A stretch of DNA of 64,000 nt, from the NCBI RefSeq assembly GCF_020080835.1, contig NC_058159.1, positions 10,850,001-10,914,000 on the forward strand, given 5' to 3'. The notes under the pieces are model-generated. The model saw only the letters and a list, made by a program, of their open reading frames with translations, was not told where the DNA came from and did not search any database. This DNA is from Cotesia glomerata. Lineage: Eukaryota; Arthropoda; Insecta; Hymenoptera; Braconidae. Below are positions 1-11,606 of this stretch, one piece after another; positions within the stretch are counted from its first letter, which is position 1; each line of letters starts with the position of its first letter. The translations under genes and the position numbers were made by a program.

Positions 1-2761
1 TGGTTGTTGCACACCTGAAGCAGGAGAATACGAAATTTTGTCCTTATGGGTTCGGCCCGCTGTCTCAACTTTTGTCGTGCGAAAGTAGCAATCATTTGCA
101 CCAATAGGCTTGTTACAGTTTTGATACTGTACATTTGGCCCATTTATTTAATTTAAATAAAACAAAAAATGAACAAAATAAAATCTAAACCAGATACAAA
201 AAAGGCGCCACTAGGGTTATTATCACGGTTCCTGGAACCGGTCCAGATCCGAGAGCTTCTTAGGGTAGAAAGAGTGGAGGTAGGTGCTGTGAAATAAATA
301 AATATTTAACTAACAATATTTCCAATATTTATTAACAATAACGACTTTAACAAAATAATCACTCACACACTCACACTACAATAACTTTACAATAATAATA
401 ATTCTCGTTGTATTTCCTTCCTGGCATCAATACAACAGTTTCTTAGTCCCTGATCACCTCCCAACCTGGGCGATGATGCGAAGGGGTACCGAATGAAATA
501 TTGTCAACGAGCTCCTCCCGACGTATCCTCATTGGATTTGTTACTCTAGTTACTCTACTCAGAGATTCATCGATAAGTAGAGATCGTTTATTAACACACA
601 CAGCTACAGAAGCCTCAGCCTAGTGAACGCAACGTAAACTGAGACTGCCTGCAGCTCACACACATAACTCATACTAATATTACACACTAACACTACTAAT
701 TGACTTTCTTTTATTTATAAAAATTTATAACAATTCAGTTCAAGAGCATTATTACTTTAAATTTCAACTTAAAAATTTCAGTCATCAGCTAGCAATTAAA
801 TTATAAAACATTTTCGAGACTACTAATTTAATTCCCAAAAATCCGAACTTAAATTCGATGCATAAATTTATTCAAAAATCAATTCGTGATTTTAACATTA
901 AAATAAATTCTTAAAAATATTCGACACGTAATTCCAACCAAACATTCCCGGACTTAATATCTTCGCTGGTAATTGATTTTAAAGTAAAATAATAAATTAA
1001 ATTAACTGAGTACTTTCAAGAACTTAAGTTCAATTTAGTAAATTAGTTTAGTAAAATTATTTCGGTTCGAATAAATTATAACGCACTAAATTTTCTCAAT
1101 ATAAAAAATTAAATTATCACAAAATTCTCTGATTCAATCAGTCTTAATTGCGCCGAAATATAAATAAATAAATTCGCAATAAATGTTAATAAATAATAAT
1201 CTTGCAATAAATAATATTAATAAATAACAATTCAATTGTCCATAATAAATTATCCAGTAAAATAATCAGCAAGAAATTGCGTACTCAAAATGGACGCCAA
1301 ATATTCGTTAGTTCGTTGTCGTTTTGACCTTGGGTACGGATTAACTACGTTGTAAAATTTAACCGATGCTTGACTAGAATTCGTGAGAAGACAATTGGAA
1401 TTATTTGTAAAAATTTTACCTATGGGTTTATTTTATTAGATTGTTCAGTAAATCATGTACAATCTAAAACCGTTTCGAGATTTTCAAAATGTTGATAAAT
1501 AATTAAGTAAAATAATTTTAACAAATAATTTCCCACGAAATTTACACGGCGAGGTCTCTGGGTGACTCTCGGGTAAAAATCTCCTTGAGGACACTCAGCA
1601 CCGACTAACGAATATTAATCAAATGAAATTAAACAATTATTGAATTATTACCAATTAAATAAATAATGAACAATTAATCATAGGAGAAGTAAACCTGGCA
1701 TCAGGTAAACCGCGGTCCACTTCTAGCCCACAGAGTAATTATTGATACCTTGATGAATAACACGTCGATCTAACTCACAACTTGAAAATGAAGTCCTCGA
1801 TGTTGTTGCTTCTTTCGACTGGTAACTACTCTGAGGATTGGTCTCCTTTTTTCCCGTGGCACACTGTCTGGCGGGTACACCACTTCTCCCTTTTACAATG
1901 CACGGCTCCTCTATAATAACCCCCAAACTACCCCCTCCTACTCCTTCTTTAGGCCCGAAGATCGAGACGCGCCAGTGCTGCGTCGTAATATTATCGATAT
2001 CTGGTGATTTATAGACTCATGGTAATTTTACCCTGTTATAGGCTTCTTCCATATAGCTGGAGTTTTAAATTTAAGTTTCTCCTTGTCCTGATGCTTCTCA
2101 AATCGGTTAACCATGTTATAGCATGAACCACAAATAACATTAGGTATTCAATTTTTTAAATTGAGAGAAACTTCCATATTGACACACTTTTCATACAAAG
2201 TCACAAACCTATTCATGAGTTTCTTTGTATTTTTCATCCCAATGTATTTTGCACAAATGTAACAAAATAAATAAGGATTCTTAGAACATTCATGATCGCC
2301 ATGAGTACAAGACGATCCGGCTAAATTTTGAGTAAAAGAAGAATTACAATCAAGCATTAAAATAAACAAATCCCGCAGGCTAGAATACCTGGCCCAATCG
2401 CAGGTGAGTCAGCCACCCTAGAACAATATCAACTCGTCGTCGGAAACACTACGGCATCATTCTCATATTCTAGCGCTTCCTAGTCCACTGACTTTACTCT
2501 TACCCGTTGTGGCAACTAACTTGCTTATGAAATTTTATTGTTCTATTTTATGTAAAAAAATCCGTAAATTACGAAAATAATAATAAAAAAGCTCAACTCC
2601 CCCGCGTTTTTTAAATGAATGATAAAATTACGCTAGGGTCGCTGAGACACCGTGTATTTTTATCAAATAACTTATATATATTACTGTAAAGCCATATTAA
2701 TATTGGTATTGTATTAAAGGGCGAATAATTCTGAATTATAAACCACAAAAATAAACCCTTT
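1..2761. other. AT-rich stretch without a recognised gene
   Basis: Very AT-rich DNA with scattered GC-richer patches (about 200-280, 450-660, 1,540-1,610, 1,700-1,990 and 2,380-2,520). The only open frames are short (67 aa on the minus strand at 1,723-1,926; 73 aa on the minus strand at 2,148-2,369). They show no motif, splice pattern or family resemblance that I recognise. The GC-richer patches could be remnants of old retroelements, but I cannot tie them to a family. Confidence 0.5.
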
Positions 2762-2861
2762 NNNNNNNNNNNNNNNNNNNNNNNNNNNNNNNNNNNNNNN
2801 NNNNNNNNNNNNNNNNNNNNNNNNNNNNNNNNNNNNNNNNNNNNNNNNNNNNNNNNNNNNN
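2762..2861. other. Assembly gap (100 N)
   Basis: Exactly 100 N, the conventional placeholder for a gap of unknown size. Open frames that cross it are artefacts. Confidence 0.99.
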
Positions 2862-3798
2862 TATCATGAAACATGAGAATACAAAGAGAGAATTATTTTC
2901 GTTTGCATCTGTATATCTTCTCACAATCATTTTACTTGATTCCCCGTGTTAATTTTTCCAATGTCTTTATTCTTCAATTTTGTTCACTCTTCACGTGCTT
3001 ATCTCTCGCTCCGGAATGTTAATACGATCCTATCTCGTTACATTTCATCTCATTATAACTAGTCGACATGCAGCTACTGAACGGAGTTGTTCCAACGAAT
3101 AAAATTCTGTACAAGTGTACCCAAGTTTTGTGTTAGTGATAGGTGACAAAAGTTTACAGAACATTATAAAGAAAGGTAAGACAAGAAGAATTGTAATAAA
3201 ATTGAGAATATTATTTTTGGATATTTTATTTTTTTTTTGATCATCAGTTTCTTCAATTAGACATGACTATGGCAACTTATCTTAATAATGTTAATTCTAC
3301 TGAAATACTTATAAGAATTTTACCCATTTATTTCCCTTACAAGGAAAAAAAATTGTCTGGTAAAATTTTATTGTAGTAAAACATTTCGAGTTATTTATAA
3401 AAAAAATTATCTTGGTTTCAATTTATCCGCGTTTGAGAATGGAAGCTCTTCGGTGTTCATAAAACTTAATGTCCGGTAATAATTTTTGGAGTTATTTCGA
3501 AAAATGAACTTTTTCTTGCTGAGTGCTCGAACTTAGTTTTTTTTTTGTATTGACTAGTTTCACTGTTTGACTTCATATTCTTATTCAATCTTACTGAAGC
3601 TTTATTATTTAATATATATATTTTTTCATTTGACTAATTATAATTTTGCGTTTCCAGGTCGCTATGTACGTTGATGGTGAGAGTTATTACGGGTTTACAA
3701 CCTTTTTCCAGTGGGCAGCAGTCGATTGCAGCCCAGAGGTAATAATTTGAGAGAGAGGGAGAAAAAAAAATATGGGTAGGGCGAAGGGATTTTCCAAA

Positions 3799-3800
<2 letters not shown>
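2862..3800. other. AT-rich stretch, nothing seen
   Basis: AT-rich sequence with several T homopolymers. No coding, repeat or RNA signature was found. Confidence 0.5.
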
Positions 3801-3829
<29 letters not shown>

Positions 3830-4030
3830 GAGAGAGATTCTAGGACATGTTGCATCTGGCCGTTATGGCCGCACTCGTGGCCACCACTGACCAACCTGCG
3901 GCGGCCCTAGATGCAATCCATGTGATCTGAGATTGTCCAACATCGCTGACATTGAGGTCCTGTCAGAGAGCCCTGTGAGCATGGCTCGGTCCATTTCTGC
4001 TCCTATGATACGTATTTTGGTCCCACATGT
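3801..4030 (-). repeat. Candidate 3' end of a LINE or SINE with poly(A)
   Basis: A run of 29 T at 3,801-3,829 is followed by a GC-richer stretch (roughly 3,835-4,030). Read on the minus strand this is a short tail ending in poly(A), the usual 3' end of a retroposed element. The minus-strand open frame at 3,634-3,894 simply runs into lysine codons of the poly(A). The family is not recognised; a short LINE 3' end or a SINE are both possible. Confidence 0.35.
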
Positions 4031-4442
4031 TATCCTTTGGGTTGTCCTACCTATTTCTATATTTTTTCTTCTTTATTTTTTCAGGTAGCTACATTTTCTC
4101 GTGACAATTGATAAGAAAAATTAACCAAGAGAGAGGAAAAAAAAATATAAAATTTTCTTAAAGATTTTGTCTCCTCTGTCTACATTTTTTTCTTTAGAGA
4201 CCCCTTAGATACCCCGGGGTCCAAGTAGGGTTCCCTTCTGATGTCTGTAATTTTCCTTGTCGTTATTAATTCCTCCCGGTTTTCCTCGATGACTCCTTCG
4301 TGGTTGGCTGCCACTGCTGTTGTTCCTGCCACTGGTCAATGCCGTTGCCGCCGATGGCGTTGCTGTTACTGATGCTGTTGTTAATTTTCGTGATTGATGG
4401 TGAGTTTATTCCTTTCGTCATTTATTAATGTTTCGTCATTTA

Positions 4443-4673
4443 TTAAACACGAGTACCGACGTGGTACTCGTGTTCAAGTACTTCCGGGTACGTCTCAAAG
4501 ATCAGCGAGTTCAAATTAGTGATGTCCAGCCAAATCTTGGAGCTTTGTGTTGCCACTGACTCAATAGCGGTGATCGTAAGCGAGTTAAGCTCCTCATTAG
4601 TTAAGCGATCCACCATGGCATACAAAGCATCCAGGTACTGCTTTTGCATAGCAATAGCAGTTTCAAACTGCAT
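4443..4673 (-). pseudogene. Short retroelement-like ORF, possibly start of a gag
   Basis: A 76-residue minus-strand frame, rich in Leu, Glu and Thr, begins about 170 bp downstream (in its own sense) of the GCGG-rich region at 4,840-5,430. Its helical, acidic character and position resemble the start of a BEL/Pao-like gag behind a 5' LTR, but no diagnostic motif is present. Downstream, at 4,150-4,440, the DNA keeps a codon-like bias with repeated CTG/TTG triplets (Gln/Asn codons in the sense direction), as seen in disordered gag tails. Truncated at best. Family assignment is a guess. Confidence 0.25.
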
Positions 4674-4839
4674 TGCGGTGTTTAATGTAGGACCGAGATC
4701 GAGTTTTCAGTCAATTAAAGTGGAAAGTTCAGCGTACCGGTGTACGAATGACTACCAAGAGCAGCACCCGATGTGCTCTGCGATGCTCCTGACACTCGAC
4801 CTTTCCTAGCGGTATTACACTTCACTAAACACAGCACAA

Positions 4840-5430
4840 TTTTTAGCGGTATGATTAATTAATTTAATTGAGATAGAGCCAGCCTGATCCGGCTCGAGGG
4901 ACCAATGAATAATTACTGAAAGAGCGGAAAAGCGGGGATCAGGTTTAGGTCTGGATATCTCAATTAAAACGCGTAAATTATTATCAAAAATAACACTAGG
5001 AATTTATTTACATTAAATACACTCAATATTTAATATGTTTAGTAGCGGATTGTTAAGATAAGAGCGGATTTATAAATTACAGCGTGGTTAGCAAAAGCGA
5101 AGCCGGTTGACACGTGGTTGAACACTTTGCCGGCACTGAAAAAGCGGTGAAATAAATGCACAAATAACACAACTTATCTGAAACAAACTAAAGCGAATTA
5201 TTAGCGGTTAATTTAAGCAAATTAAATTATTAAATAAGCGAAATGCGGTTTATTAACGAAAAGCGAAAGTAAAGAAATACTAATGGCGACTTGATGCAGC
5301 GAAAGCGCGGAAGCGAAAGATAATAACAATAGTCCGTCTTCTTCCTCGTTGAGTTGGGGAAGAAGGCTATTGCGCCATGTCCAGCGGGAGCGATCAGCCA
5401 ATAAAGCGGTCGATTCATGGTGTGATCGAG
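4840..5430 (-). repeat. GCGG/GCGAA-rich dispersed repeat, possible LTR
   Basis: The segment is studded with short AGCGG and AAGCGAAA motifs in an AT-rich background. The part at about 4,930-5,060 is recognisably similar to 49,555-49,690: both contain a GGGATCAGGTT block, then ATTTATTTACA, ATACACT(C/T)AATATTTAAT and TAGCGGATTG, in the same order and spacing. It is therefore a dispersed repeat. Its place upstream of a gag-like frame suggests an LTR, but I could not define termini. Confidence 0.4.
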
Positions 5431-5544
5431 AGGCTTATTTTCTATTGGCGGTTCGATTTTTGCGGGAACTAGCGGTGGACAGGTGCGTCTCTTGAATTTG
5501 GGAGTCCCCCAGGAGCAAGTTAATCGCTACTGGGCCTTGTTCAC

Positions 5545-6582
5545 CGAACACCCATTGATCCATCTTTTCAGCTATCTGCAGGTTGTTGCTGTCCCTGACT
5601 TCTTCTGTTCTGGTAATTTTTGCCTCTTTCTTGTCCCCGGTAGTTACCTTGATATCCTCGACCGGCTTGATCATTATTGACGTAGTGATTATCACCATAT
5701 GATCTTCTATTGTCACAATTACTGGCGTTATTGCGGCTATTGTTTCTATACAGCTGTCCGGTTCCTCGAGGGTTGTATGATCCTCGCCGTACCTGCTGTC
5801 GTCTTTCGTTTTGAACTGAGCAATTACGTATGAAATGCCCTACCTCTCCGCATCTATAGCATTTTGGGCCACCTTGGTCAATATTGGCTGCATCATTCGT
5901 AACGGTGAATACTAGTGGTTCTTCTCCGATTGTCTCCTTGTTGAGCTTCTTTATTGACTCTTCGACCTGTAACTCTTCCCCGTATGTTGCCAACTTGATT
6001 CTAGCGTGCTCTCTTTCTCTGCGGTGAACTATGTCCTCTCTTGATCTACACCTGTCAATTTTGTTGGCTGCTTGGCTTCTTATACTTTCTAATCGTGCCC
6101 CAAATTTTGATGTGCTCTCATTCTCTTCCTGCAGTAATTTTGTTAGCCGATTTAATATTGCGAAGAAGTCTTCGGTATGCCCAGAAAATTTGTCGCAACT
6201 TTTCTATGACCCCTTTAATTGTCCGAGCTGTGTTCATAACCGTCCTCATGCTGCCTACTGCGACGCCTGAAGATCTGGACGCAAATTTACTACTCTTCAG
6301 TGCCCTTTCCGAATGATTGATCGATCTTCCTTTTTCCTTGGAGCCCTTTCGGTAACGTTTTCTTTTGCCGCTGGCCGTTAATTTATCCTCTGCGTGGCTT
6401 GGGTTCCTCTTCTTTGTAGTAGCTCCTTCTATTTCTTTATTTCTTTCTTTTCTGGAGACACTTGTTTGACCTCTCTCTCTCTTTTTCAATTTATTTTCTT
6501 GTTTCACTGAATTCCTTATTTCCTCGGGGACACTTGTTTTAATTACTTTTCTTATTCCAGTTACCTTATTTCTTAATTGCAT
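5545..6582 (-). pseudogene. Gypsy-type gag with CCHC knuckle, frameshifted
   Basis: Gag packages element RNA into virus-like particles. Here it is split into two frames: an amino-terminal part (6,582-6,118) very rich in Lys, Arg and Ser, and a carboxy-terminal part (5,993-5,568). The second part has one CX2CX4HX4C knuckle (CYRCGEVGHFIRNC), followed by an Arg/Gly/Asn-rich tail of the sort that binds RNA. Comparison with copy B places the break at about 6,185-6,190, where A reads AGAAAATTTG and B reads AGAATTTTG, so the frame changes. The knuckle itself is intact here, unlike in B. The family is placed by its link to the RNase H of copy B. Confidence 0.7.
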
Positions 6583-6758
6583 TTTACTTCAATTCTTCCT
6601 ATTTCAATCAATTTCCTATTTCAATAACTTTCCTTATTATATCACTTTTTCTATGTCAATTATTCTTCTTTTTCTTGATCCCTTTTTATATTTCACTTAT
6701 TTTCCTTATTTCAATTCACTTTTCCTATTTTCAATTATTCTTCTTTTTCTAGATTATT

Positions 6759-6922
6759 AGTAGATTTCATAGAAATCTAACTATTGCATTTGTCCTCATG
6801 ACGCAACTTTTGAAAAATTTTGGTATTTTCTGACTTAGTTCGTCAAGCTGGTTCAGAAAATGCCATTAGTTCAAAAGTTTATATATGTATGTATTTATAT
6901 ATATATATATATATATATACTG

Positions 6923-6962
<40 letters not shown>

Positions 6963-7407
6963 GATATAACGCAGCTTATCCGGACGATAGCGTCTATAGT
7001 TGTTAATGGATCCTTTTCAAACTCAACATACTTCATTTTTAGACAAATACCAAGGCCAAGTTCAAAGATGAGCTTAATCGGTCAAGTAGTTCAGAAATTA
7101 TATGGTTTCAAAATTTCATAAATTATAAACTATATAATTCAAACTATATAATTCATGAATTAGAATTCATAAATTATATGGTAAAGTAAAGTTTCATAAT
7201 AAAATGGTATTTTCGCTGTTCGTTTGAAACTATCTAGTTCTGGTTTGCTCCAGACATTAAAACTAGCATTTTTAATGCAACTTATATGAAAAATATAATA
7301 ATAATTAATAAATAAATAAATTATGTTGTTATTATTATATATAATTAATAAATAAATAAATTATTATTAATATTTATAATGAAAATTTACTTTATGTGAA
7401 ATCTACT
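6759..7407. mobile_element. AT-rich MITE-like insertion in the gypsy A leader
   Basis: Copy B lacks this block, so it is an insertion into copy A. Its ends form short inverted repeats: AGTAGATTTCATA on the left and TATGTGAAATCTACT on the right. The interior is AT-rich, holds a long (TA)n run and has no coding frame. Size and structure suit a non-autonomous DNA transposon. The superfamily cannot be told, and the target duplication is unclear because the site is low-complexity. Confidence 0.5.
6886..6961. repeat. (TA)n microsatellite
   Basis: A long alternating TATATA tract with one small interruption (TACTGC). The open frame that crosses it (Tyr/Ile repeats) is an artefact. Confidence 0.9.
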
Positions 7408-7430
7408 TCCATTTCGGCTGCCGAATGGCC

Positions 7431-8290
7431 TTTTTTTTTTCTATTTTACTTATTTTTCTTGTTTCAATTCACTTTTCCTATTTTCAATTATTCTTTTTTT
7501 CCGGATTACTTTTTCTATTCCACTTATTTTTCTTGTTTCAATTCACTTTTCCTATTTCAATTATTTTTCTTTTTCTGGATTATTTTTTCTATTTCACTTA
7601 TTTTTCTTGTTTCAATTCACTTTTCCTATTTTCAATTATTCTTCTTTTTCCGGATTACTTTTTCTATTTCACTTATTTTTCTTGTTTCAATTCACTTTTC
7701 CTATTTCAATTATTCTTCGTTATTTCAATTCACTGTTTCAATTTCAATTATCTTCTTTATTTCAATTCACTTTTTCATTTTTAATTATCTTCTTTTTCAA
7801 TTCACTTTTCAATTTCAATTATCTTCTTTATTTCAATTCACTTTTTCATTTTCAATTATCTTCTTTTTTCAATTCACTTTTTCATTTTCAATTATCTTCT
7901 TTTTTTCAATTCACTTTTTAATTTCAATTATCTTCTTTATTTCAATTCTCTTTTTCATTTTCAATTATCTTCTTTTTTCAATTCACTTTCCAATTTCAAT
8001 TATCTTCTTTATTTCAATTCACTTTTTCATTTTCAACTATCTTCATTTTTCCAATTCACTTTTCAATTTCAATTATCTTCTTTATTTCAATTCACTTTTT
8101 CATTTTCAATTATCTTCTTTTTTTCAATTCACTTTTCAATTTCAATTATCTTCTTTATTTCAATTCACTTTTTCATTTTCAATTATCTTCTTTTTTCAAT
8201 TCACTTTTCAATTTCAATTATCTTCTTTATTTCAATTCACTTTTTCATTTTCAATTATCTTCTTTTTTCAATTCACTTTTCATTTTCTTC
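7431..8290 (-). repeat. Tandem purine-rich leader repeat of gypsy copy A
   Basis: On the plus strand this is a pyrimidine-rich tandem array made of alternating units of about 36-37 bp. Each combines TCAATTCAC, TTTTTCATTTTCAATTATC or TTTTCAATTTCAATTATC, and TTCTTTATT. In the sense of the element it is an A/G-rich leader between the primer site and gag. Copy B has the equivalent array at 20,440-21,290 with a different number and order of units, so it changes by unequal exchange or slippage. Long Phe/Ser/Ile-rich frames on the plus strand are by-products of the repeat. Confidence 0.85.
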
Positions 8291-8410
8291 AATAATTCTT
8301 ATTTTTATACCCGGGTATTTTCTAGAAGTCTCAGTTTTTCCGATTTCTGGGTACTCACCACTAAATTTTCCGCACAATTCACTTCACTCAATTCACTTAG
8401 CTAGGCGACA

Positions 8411-8426
8411 ACCACGTTGGACGCCA
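8411..8426 (-). promoter_or_regulatory. Primer-binding site, tRNA-Lys type (copy A)
   Basis: The minus strand reads TGGCGTCCAACGTGGT, seven bases after the 5' LTR end. It differs by one base from the site in copy B, TGGCGCCCAACGTGGT, which is the well-known complement of the 3' end of tRNA-Lys(1,2). It would prime minus-strand DNA synthesis. Confidence 0.75.
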
Positions 8427-8433
8427 ATTTTCC

Positions 8434-9237
8434 TGTTACGTGTGAGCCTACACCTGGTTATTTACCTGTCACGTAAACAGACCTCCGGACTAGCTCAGCG
8501 TCTCATTGAAAAATATTTAGATGTTGATAAGAGGGTGGGTCGCTCAGTGAATGAAGAATACTCGTGAATTACGGTACTAATTGTTTATTGGGCGTCCCCA
8601 AAGCATGGGAGTAGCCCGAAATGGCCCTGAGAGTCTCTTTTACAAACTAATTCTATTTATGAAAGCAAATCTAATCCAGTACAATAATCCATTTGATGCA
8701 ATACTTTTGATTCTATAACTGAGAGAGAGAGATTTGGGACAGCAACGAGAATAAGAGTCTTAGGAGACAATTAATCACGATGCAAGACAGCTTGGACTCG
8801 ACATATATTCGGACAGACTATACGACTGACTGTTTACAAGTGGCCGCTCCTCCTGGAGGTTCCAGGTTTATGTAACCTCGGTCGCGGATGCCGCCAAACA
8901 CCTGTATCACTGCGCGGAACTTGTATTATTCCGCGGTTGAACTCAGATTATTCCGCCTTTAGGAACTAGGTGGTTATTGTCAAGTTCCCTAGTCAGCAGA
9001 ATATGGTATCAAGGCGCCGAAAGCGGTTCCCTGTGCTAGAGTACCTGTTCGCTCGGTTCTCATGAGAAAGCGTCTCCTCAGCAACACGTGCAAGCAGCGA
9101 TTCTCGGTAACCAGAGTCAGGCTAGAAATACAACGGAAATTCGGTGGCCAATTCAGATGGGCAAGTTGGCCCATCGATTTATAGAAATATATATGATTTA
9201 TCTCAATATTGAAGGGAGGGTAAGCCCACCCGTCACA
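8434..9237 (-). repeat. 5' LTR of gypsy copy A
   Basis: An 804-bp LTR bounded on the plus strand by TGTTACGTGTGAGC and ACCCGTCACA, so it has the usual TG..CA ends. It matches the 805-bp LTR of copy B along its length with scattered substitutions. No second LTR of this copy is present in the window, so no LTR-LTR age or target duplication can be given. Confidence 0.8.
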
Positions 9238-9595
9238 CAGACATAGTGACAACATCGCGGGGGTGGTCAGGGAAGCTTCCTATGACTTCAAAACGTCGAG
9301 ATCTGATGAAAACTCGATTTATGCAAAACGGGGTGAAAACAATAACTTCCAGATTTTCTTAGCGGGAAGTTAAAACAATTATTTTAACTAATTAAATATT
9401 GAAATTAAGGAAAGAAAAAAGTCAGGCACACGTTGGATAGTTGAATAAACAATAATCTGCATTCAAAAAATTTTTATCCCAATTTCCTTCTTAATNNNNN
9501 NNNNNNNNNNNNNNNNNNNNNNNNNNNNNNNNNNNNNNNNNNNNNNNNNNNNNNNNNNNNNNNNNNNNNNNNNNNNNNNNNNNNNNNNNNNNNNN
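9238..9595. other. Flank of gypsy A and assembly gap
   Basis: 9,238-9,495 is unique-looking AT-rich DNA without a gene. 9,496-9,595 is a 100-N gap. Satellite sequence begins on the first base after the gap. Confidence 0.85.
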
Positions 9596-10661
9596 CGAGG
9601 AATGATTTTTTAAAAGTCAAATTGCACTCAATTTAGTAAAACAACGCCTTTTATGGGGCTGTTACTCGGCAACCATGGGGTTGATTAATCGATTACGACT
9701 CGAAAAATCTTCTGTAGGGTGTACCCTATGATTTTTACAAGTGTTCTTCCTTAATCTCTACTGGACACCGAGAATTGAATTTTTTACAGTTGACTTTAAG
9801 TCAATATAGTCGAAGAACGCCGTTTGTAGGGCTGTTACACGGTGTTCATGGGGTCGATTGATCAATGAGGAGTCTGGAAATTTTTTTTAGGGTGTACTCT
9901 ATGATTTTTGAAGGCGTTCTTTTCCCCACTCTATACTGGACACCGATAATTCAATTTTTAAATCTTAAATTGCTGTCAATTCAGACGGAAAACCCCTTTT
10001 AGGGAGCTGTCACTCGGTGTCTATGGTGTGAATCGATCAATTATGGGTCCAAAAATCTTCTGTAGGGTGTACTCTACGACTTCCATGAGTTTTCGTCCTT
10101 GATCTCTAGTGGACACCGAGAATTGAATTTTTTAATGTCGAATTTGCGTATTAAATTGTGGTTGAGAAACGCCGTTTTTGGGGCTGTTATTCGGTGTCTC
10201 TATGAAGTTGATAGAATCGATTAGGAGTTTAAAGAAGAAGAAACTTTCTTTTTGTAAGGTCTTATTTATGATTTTAATAAGTTTTCTTCCTGTGCACACC
10301 GAGATTCAAATTTTTGAATTGTCCAAATTTCTGTCAGGTACATTTAATTAACAAAAAGCCTTTCATGAAGGGCTGTTGTTACTCGGTTGTCCATGGAGTT
10401 GATTGATTGATTAGGAGTTTGTGCAAATTTTTACTGTGAAGGGTCCACTTTATGATTTTTGAAAGTTTCTCTCATTTAATCTCCAGTAGAGCACCGAGGA
10501 ATGATTTTTTAAAAGTCAAATTGCAGTCAATTTGAAGTAAAACAACGCGCATTTACTATCTTATCGCCGGGAGGCTGTTACTCGGCAACCATGGAGTTGA
10601 TTAATCGATTACGACTCGAAAAATCTTATGTAGGATGTACCCTATAATTTTTCCCAGTTTT
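9596..10661. repeat. 173-bp satellite array, left block
   Basis: Tandem units of about 173 bp with landmarks in fixed order: GGACACCGAGAATT, TGTCAATTTAG, ACGCCTTTTATGGGGCTGTT, ACTCGGTGTCCATGGGGTTG, TAGGGTGTACTCTATGATTTT. Units are diverged from one another. The block begins at the gap edge and is cut by the copia element. About six units are visible here. One has a small insertion near 10,550-10,570. Confidence 0.9.
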
Positions 10662-10666
10662 ATTCC

Positions 10667-10927
10667 TGTTAGAATAAACTGTGGTTTAAGGAAATTTAAT
10701 TTATAGGAATAAGCTTTCTTCAATTCTATTATATATTTAACAATTATTTATTCAACACAATTAATGTATATATGTTTCACATCTTATACGCTTGATGGTT
10801 GAGTAGGTACTAACTACTGACAATATATTGTCTTCTTGCTTTATAACATACTTAAGTATAGTGCGCAGTAGATTAAGTGATTTACTGAGCATGGTGACTT
10901 AATTTTAAATTTATTACATTTTTAACA
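10667..10927 (-). repeat. 3' LTR of the copia element
   Basis: 261 bp from TGTTAGAATAAACTG to TTTTTAACA on the plus strand. It matches 15,276-15,536 throughout. In element sense it is the 3' LTR, since RNase H ends just inside it. Confidence 0.95.
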
Positions 10928-10936
10928 CGCCTCCTT
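10928..10936 (-). promoter_or_regulatory. Polypurine tract of the copia element
   Basis: The minus strand reads AAGGAGGCG directly before the 3' LTR, the expected place and composition for the plus-strand primer. Confidence 0.65.
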
Positions 10937-10960
10937 AATAAATTTGGAATATTCGTGTGA

Positions 10961-11512
10961 TTATATTATTTTCAAACTTTCTCTAAATTTCTTAAATTTA
11001 ATTCTACCTAAAGCCTTCGTAAATATATCGGCTTCATTATCATCTGACTTAACTTTGATTATATCAATTATCTTTCTTTTAAAATTTTCGTTTACAAAAT
11101 GATAATGGGTTTCGATATATTTAGAATTCTTTGTGTAATTGCCATATTTCGCAATATTTAGAGCCCCTGTGTTATCTTCATATACTTTTATTGGCTTTTT
11201 AATGTTTATATCGAAATCTTTTAATAGTTCAATTGTCCACAAAACTTCACTTACGGCTTCTGACAATGCTACATATTCAGCTGCAGTTGATGATTTTGTG
11301 ACGCTTATTGTTGTTTTTGATTTCCAAAAAATAACGTTATCAAATAATTTGATTACATAGCCACTATTCGATTTTCTGTCTATTACATCTCCAGCCCAGT
11401 CTGCATCTACATAAGCTTTCAAAATATCATCTTTCAAGTTTCTTTCATATGTTAACTTTATATTTTTAGTTAAAAATAAATACTTAAGTACTCTTAATGC
11501 ATATTTGAACAA
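10961..11512 (-). pseudogene. Copia pol: RNase H part, separated by a frameshift
   Basis: 183 residues carrying the copia-type RNase H: DADWAGDVIDRKSNSGY near the start, the SSTAAEYVALSEA block in the middle, EDNTGALNIA, and a THYHFVNE block towards the end. This enzyme removes the RNA strand during reverse transcription. It should be the carboxy-terminal end of the long polyprotein at 11,607-15,155. In the 95 bp between the two frames the conserved pol sequence can be followed through more than one reading frame, so small indels near 11,590-11,625 separate them. The stop lies about 30 bp inside the 3' LTR boundary. Confidence 0.9.
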
Positions 11513-11606
11513 CGTTTGATTTGAGCAATTTTGAAAACGGCTTAAGTAGTTTACGCTAAAGCTTATATCTGGTCTAGTTCCAGAACTAATATATAAAAGT
11601 GCTCAA

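Larger units (their letters stand above)
5435..9237 (-). mobile_element. Ty3/gypsy-type LTR retrotransposon copy A, 5' half only
   Basis: Read on the minus strand the order is 5' LTR (9,237-8,434), tRNA-Lys-like primer site, a long purine-rich repeated leader, then gag with a CCHC zinc knuckle. There is no protease, RT, integrase or 3' LTR before homology to copy B (17,906-22,234) ends near 5,545. A and B share the LTR, primer site, leader and gag at high identity, so they belong to one family. Copy A carries a separate AT-rich insertion in its leader. It is a truncated copy and cannot act on its own. Confidence 0.75.

Noticed and set aside
2611..2930. Open frames crossing the first N gap
   Set aside because: They exist only because N codons are not read as stops.
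7396..8295. 299-residue plus-strand frame rich in Phe, Ser and Ile, and the similar frame at 20,507-21,472
   Set aside because: Both are by-products of the tandem pyrimidine repeat in the gypsy leaders. They are on the strand opposite to gag and change frame with every unit.
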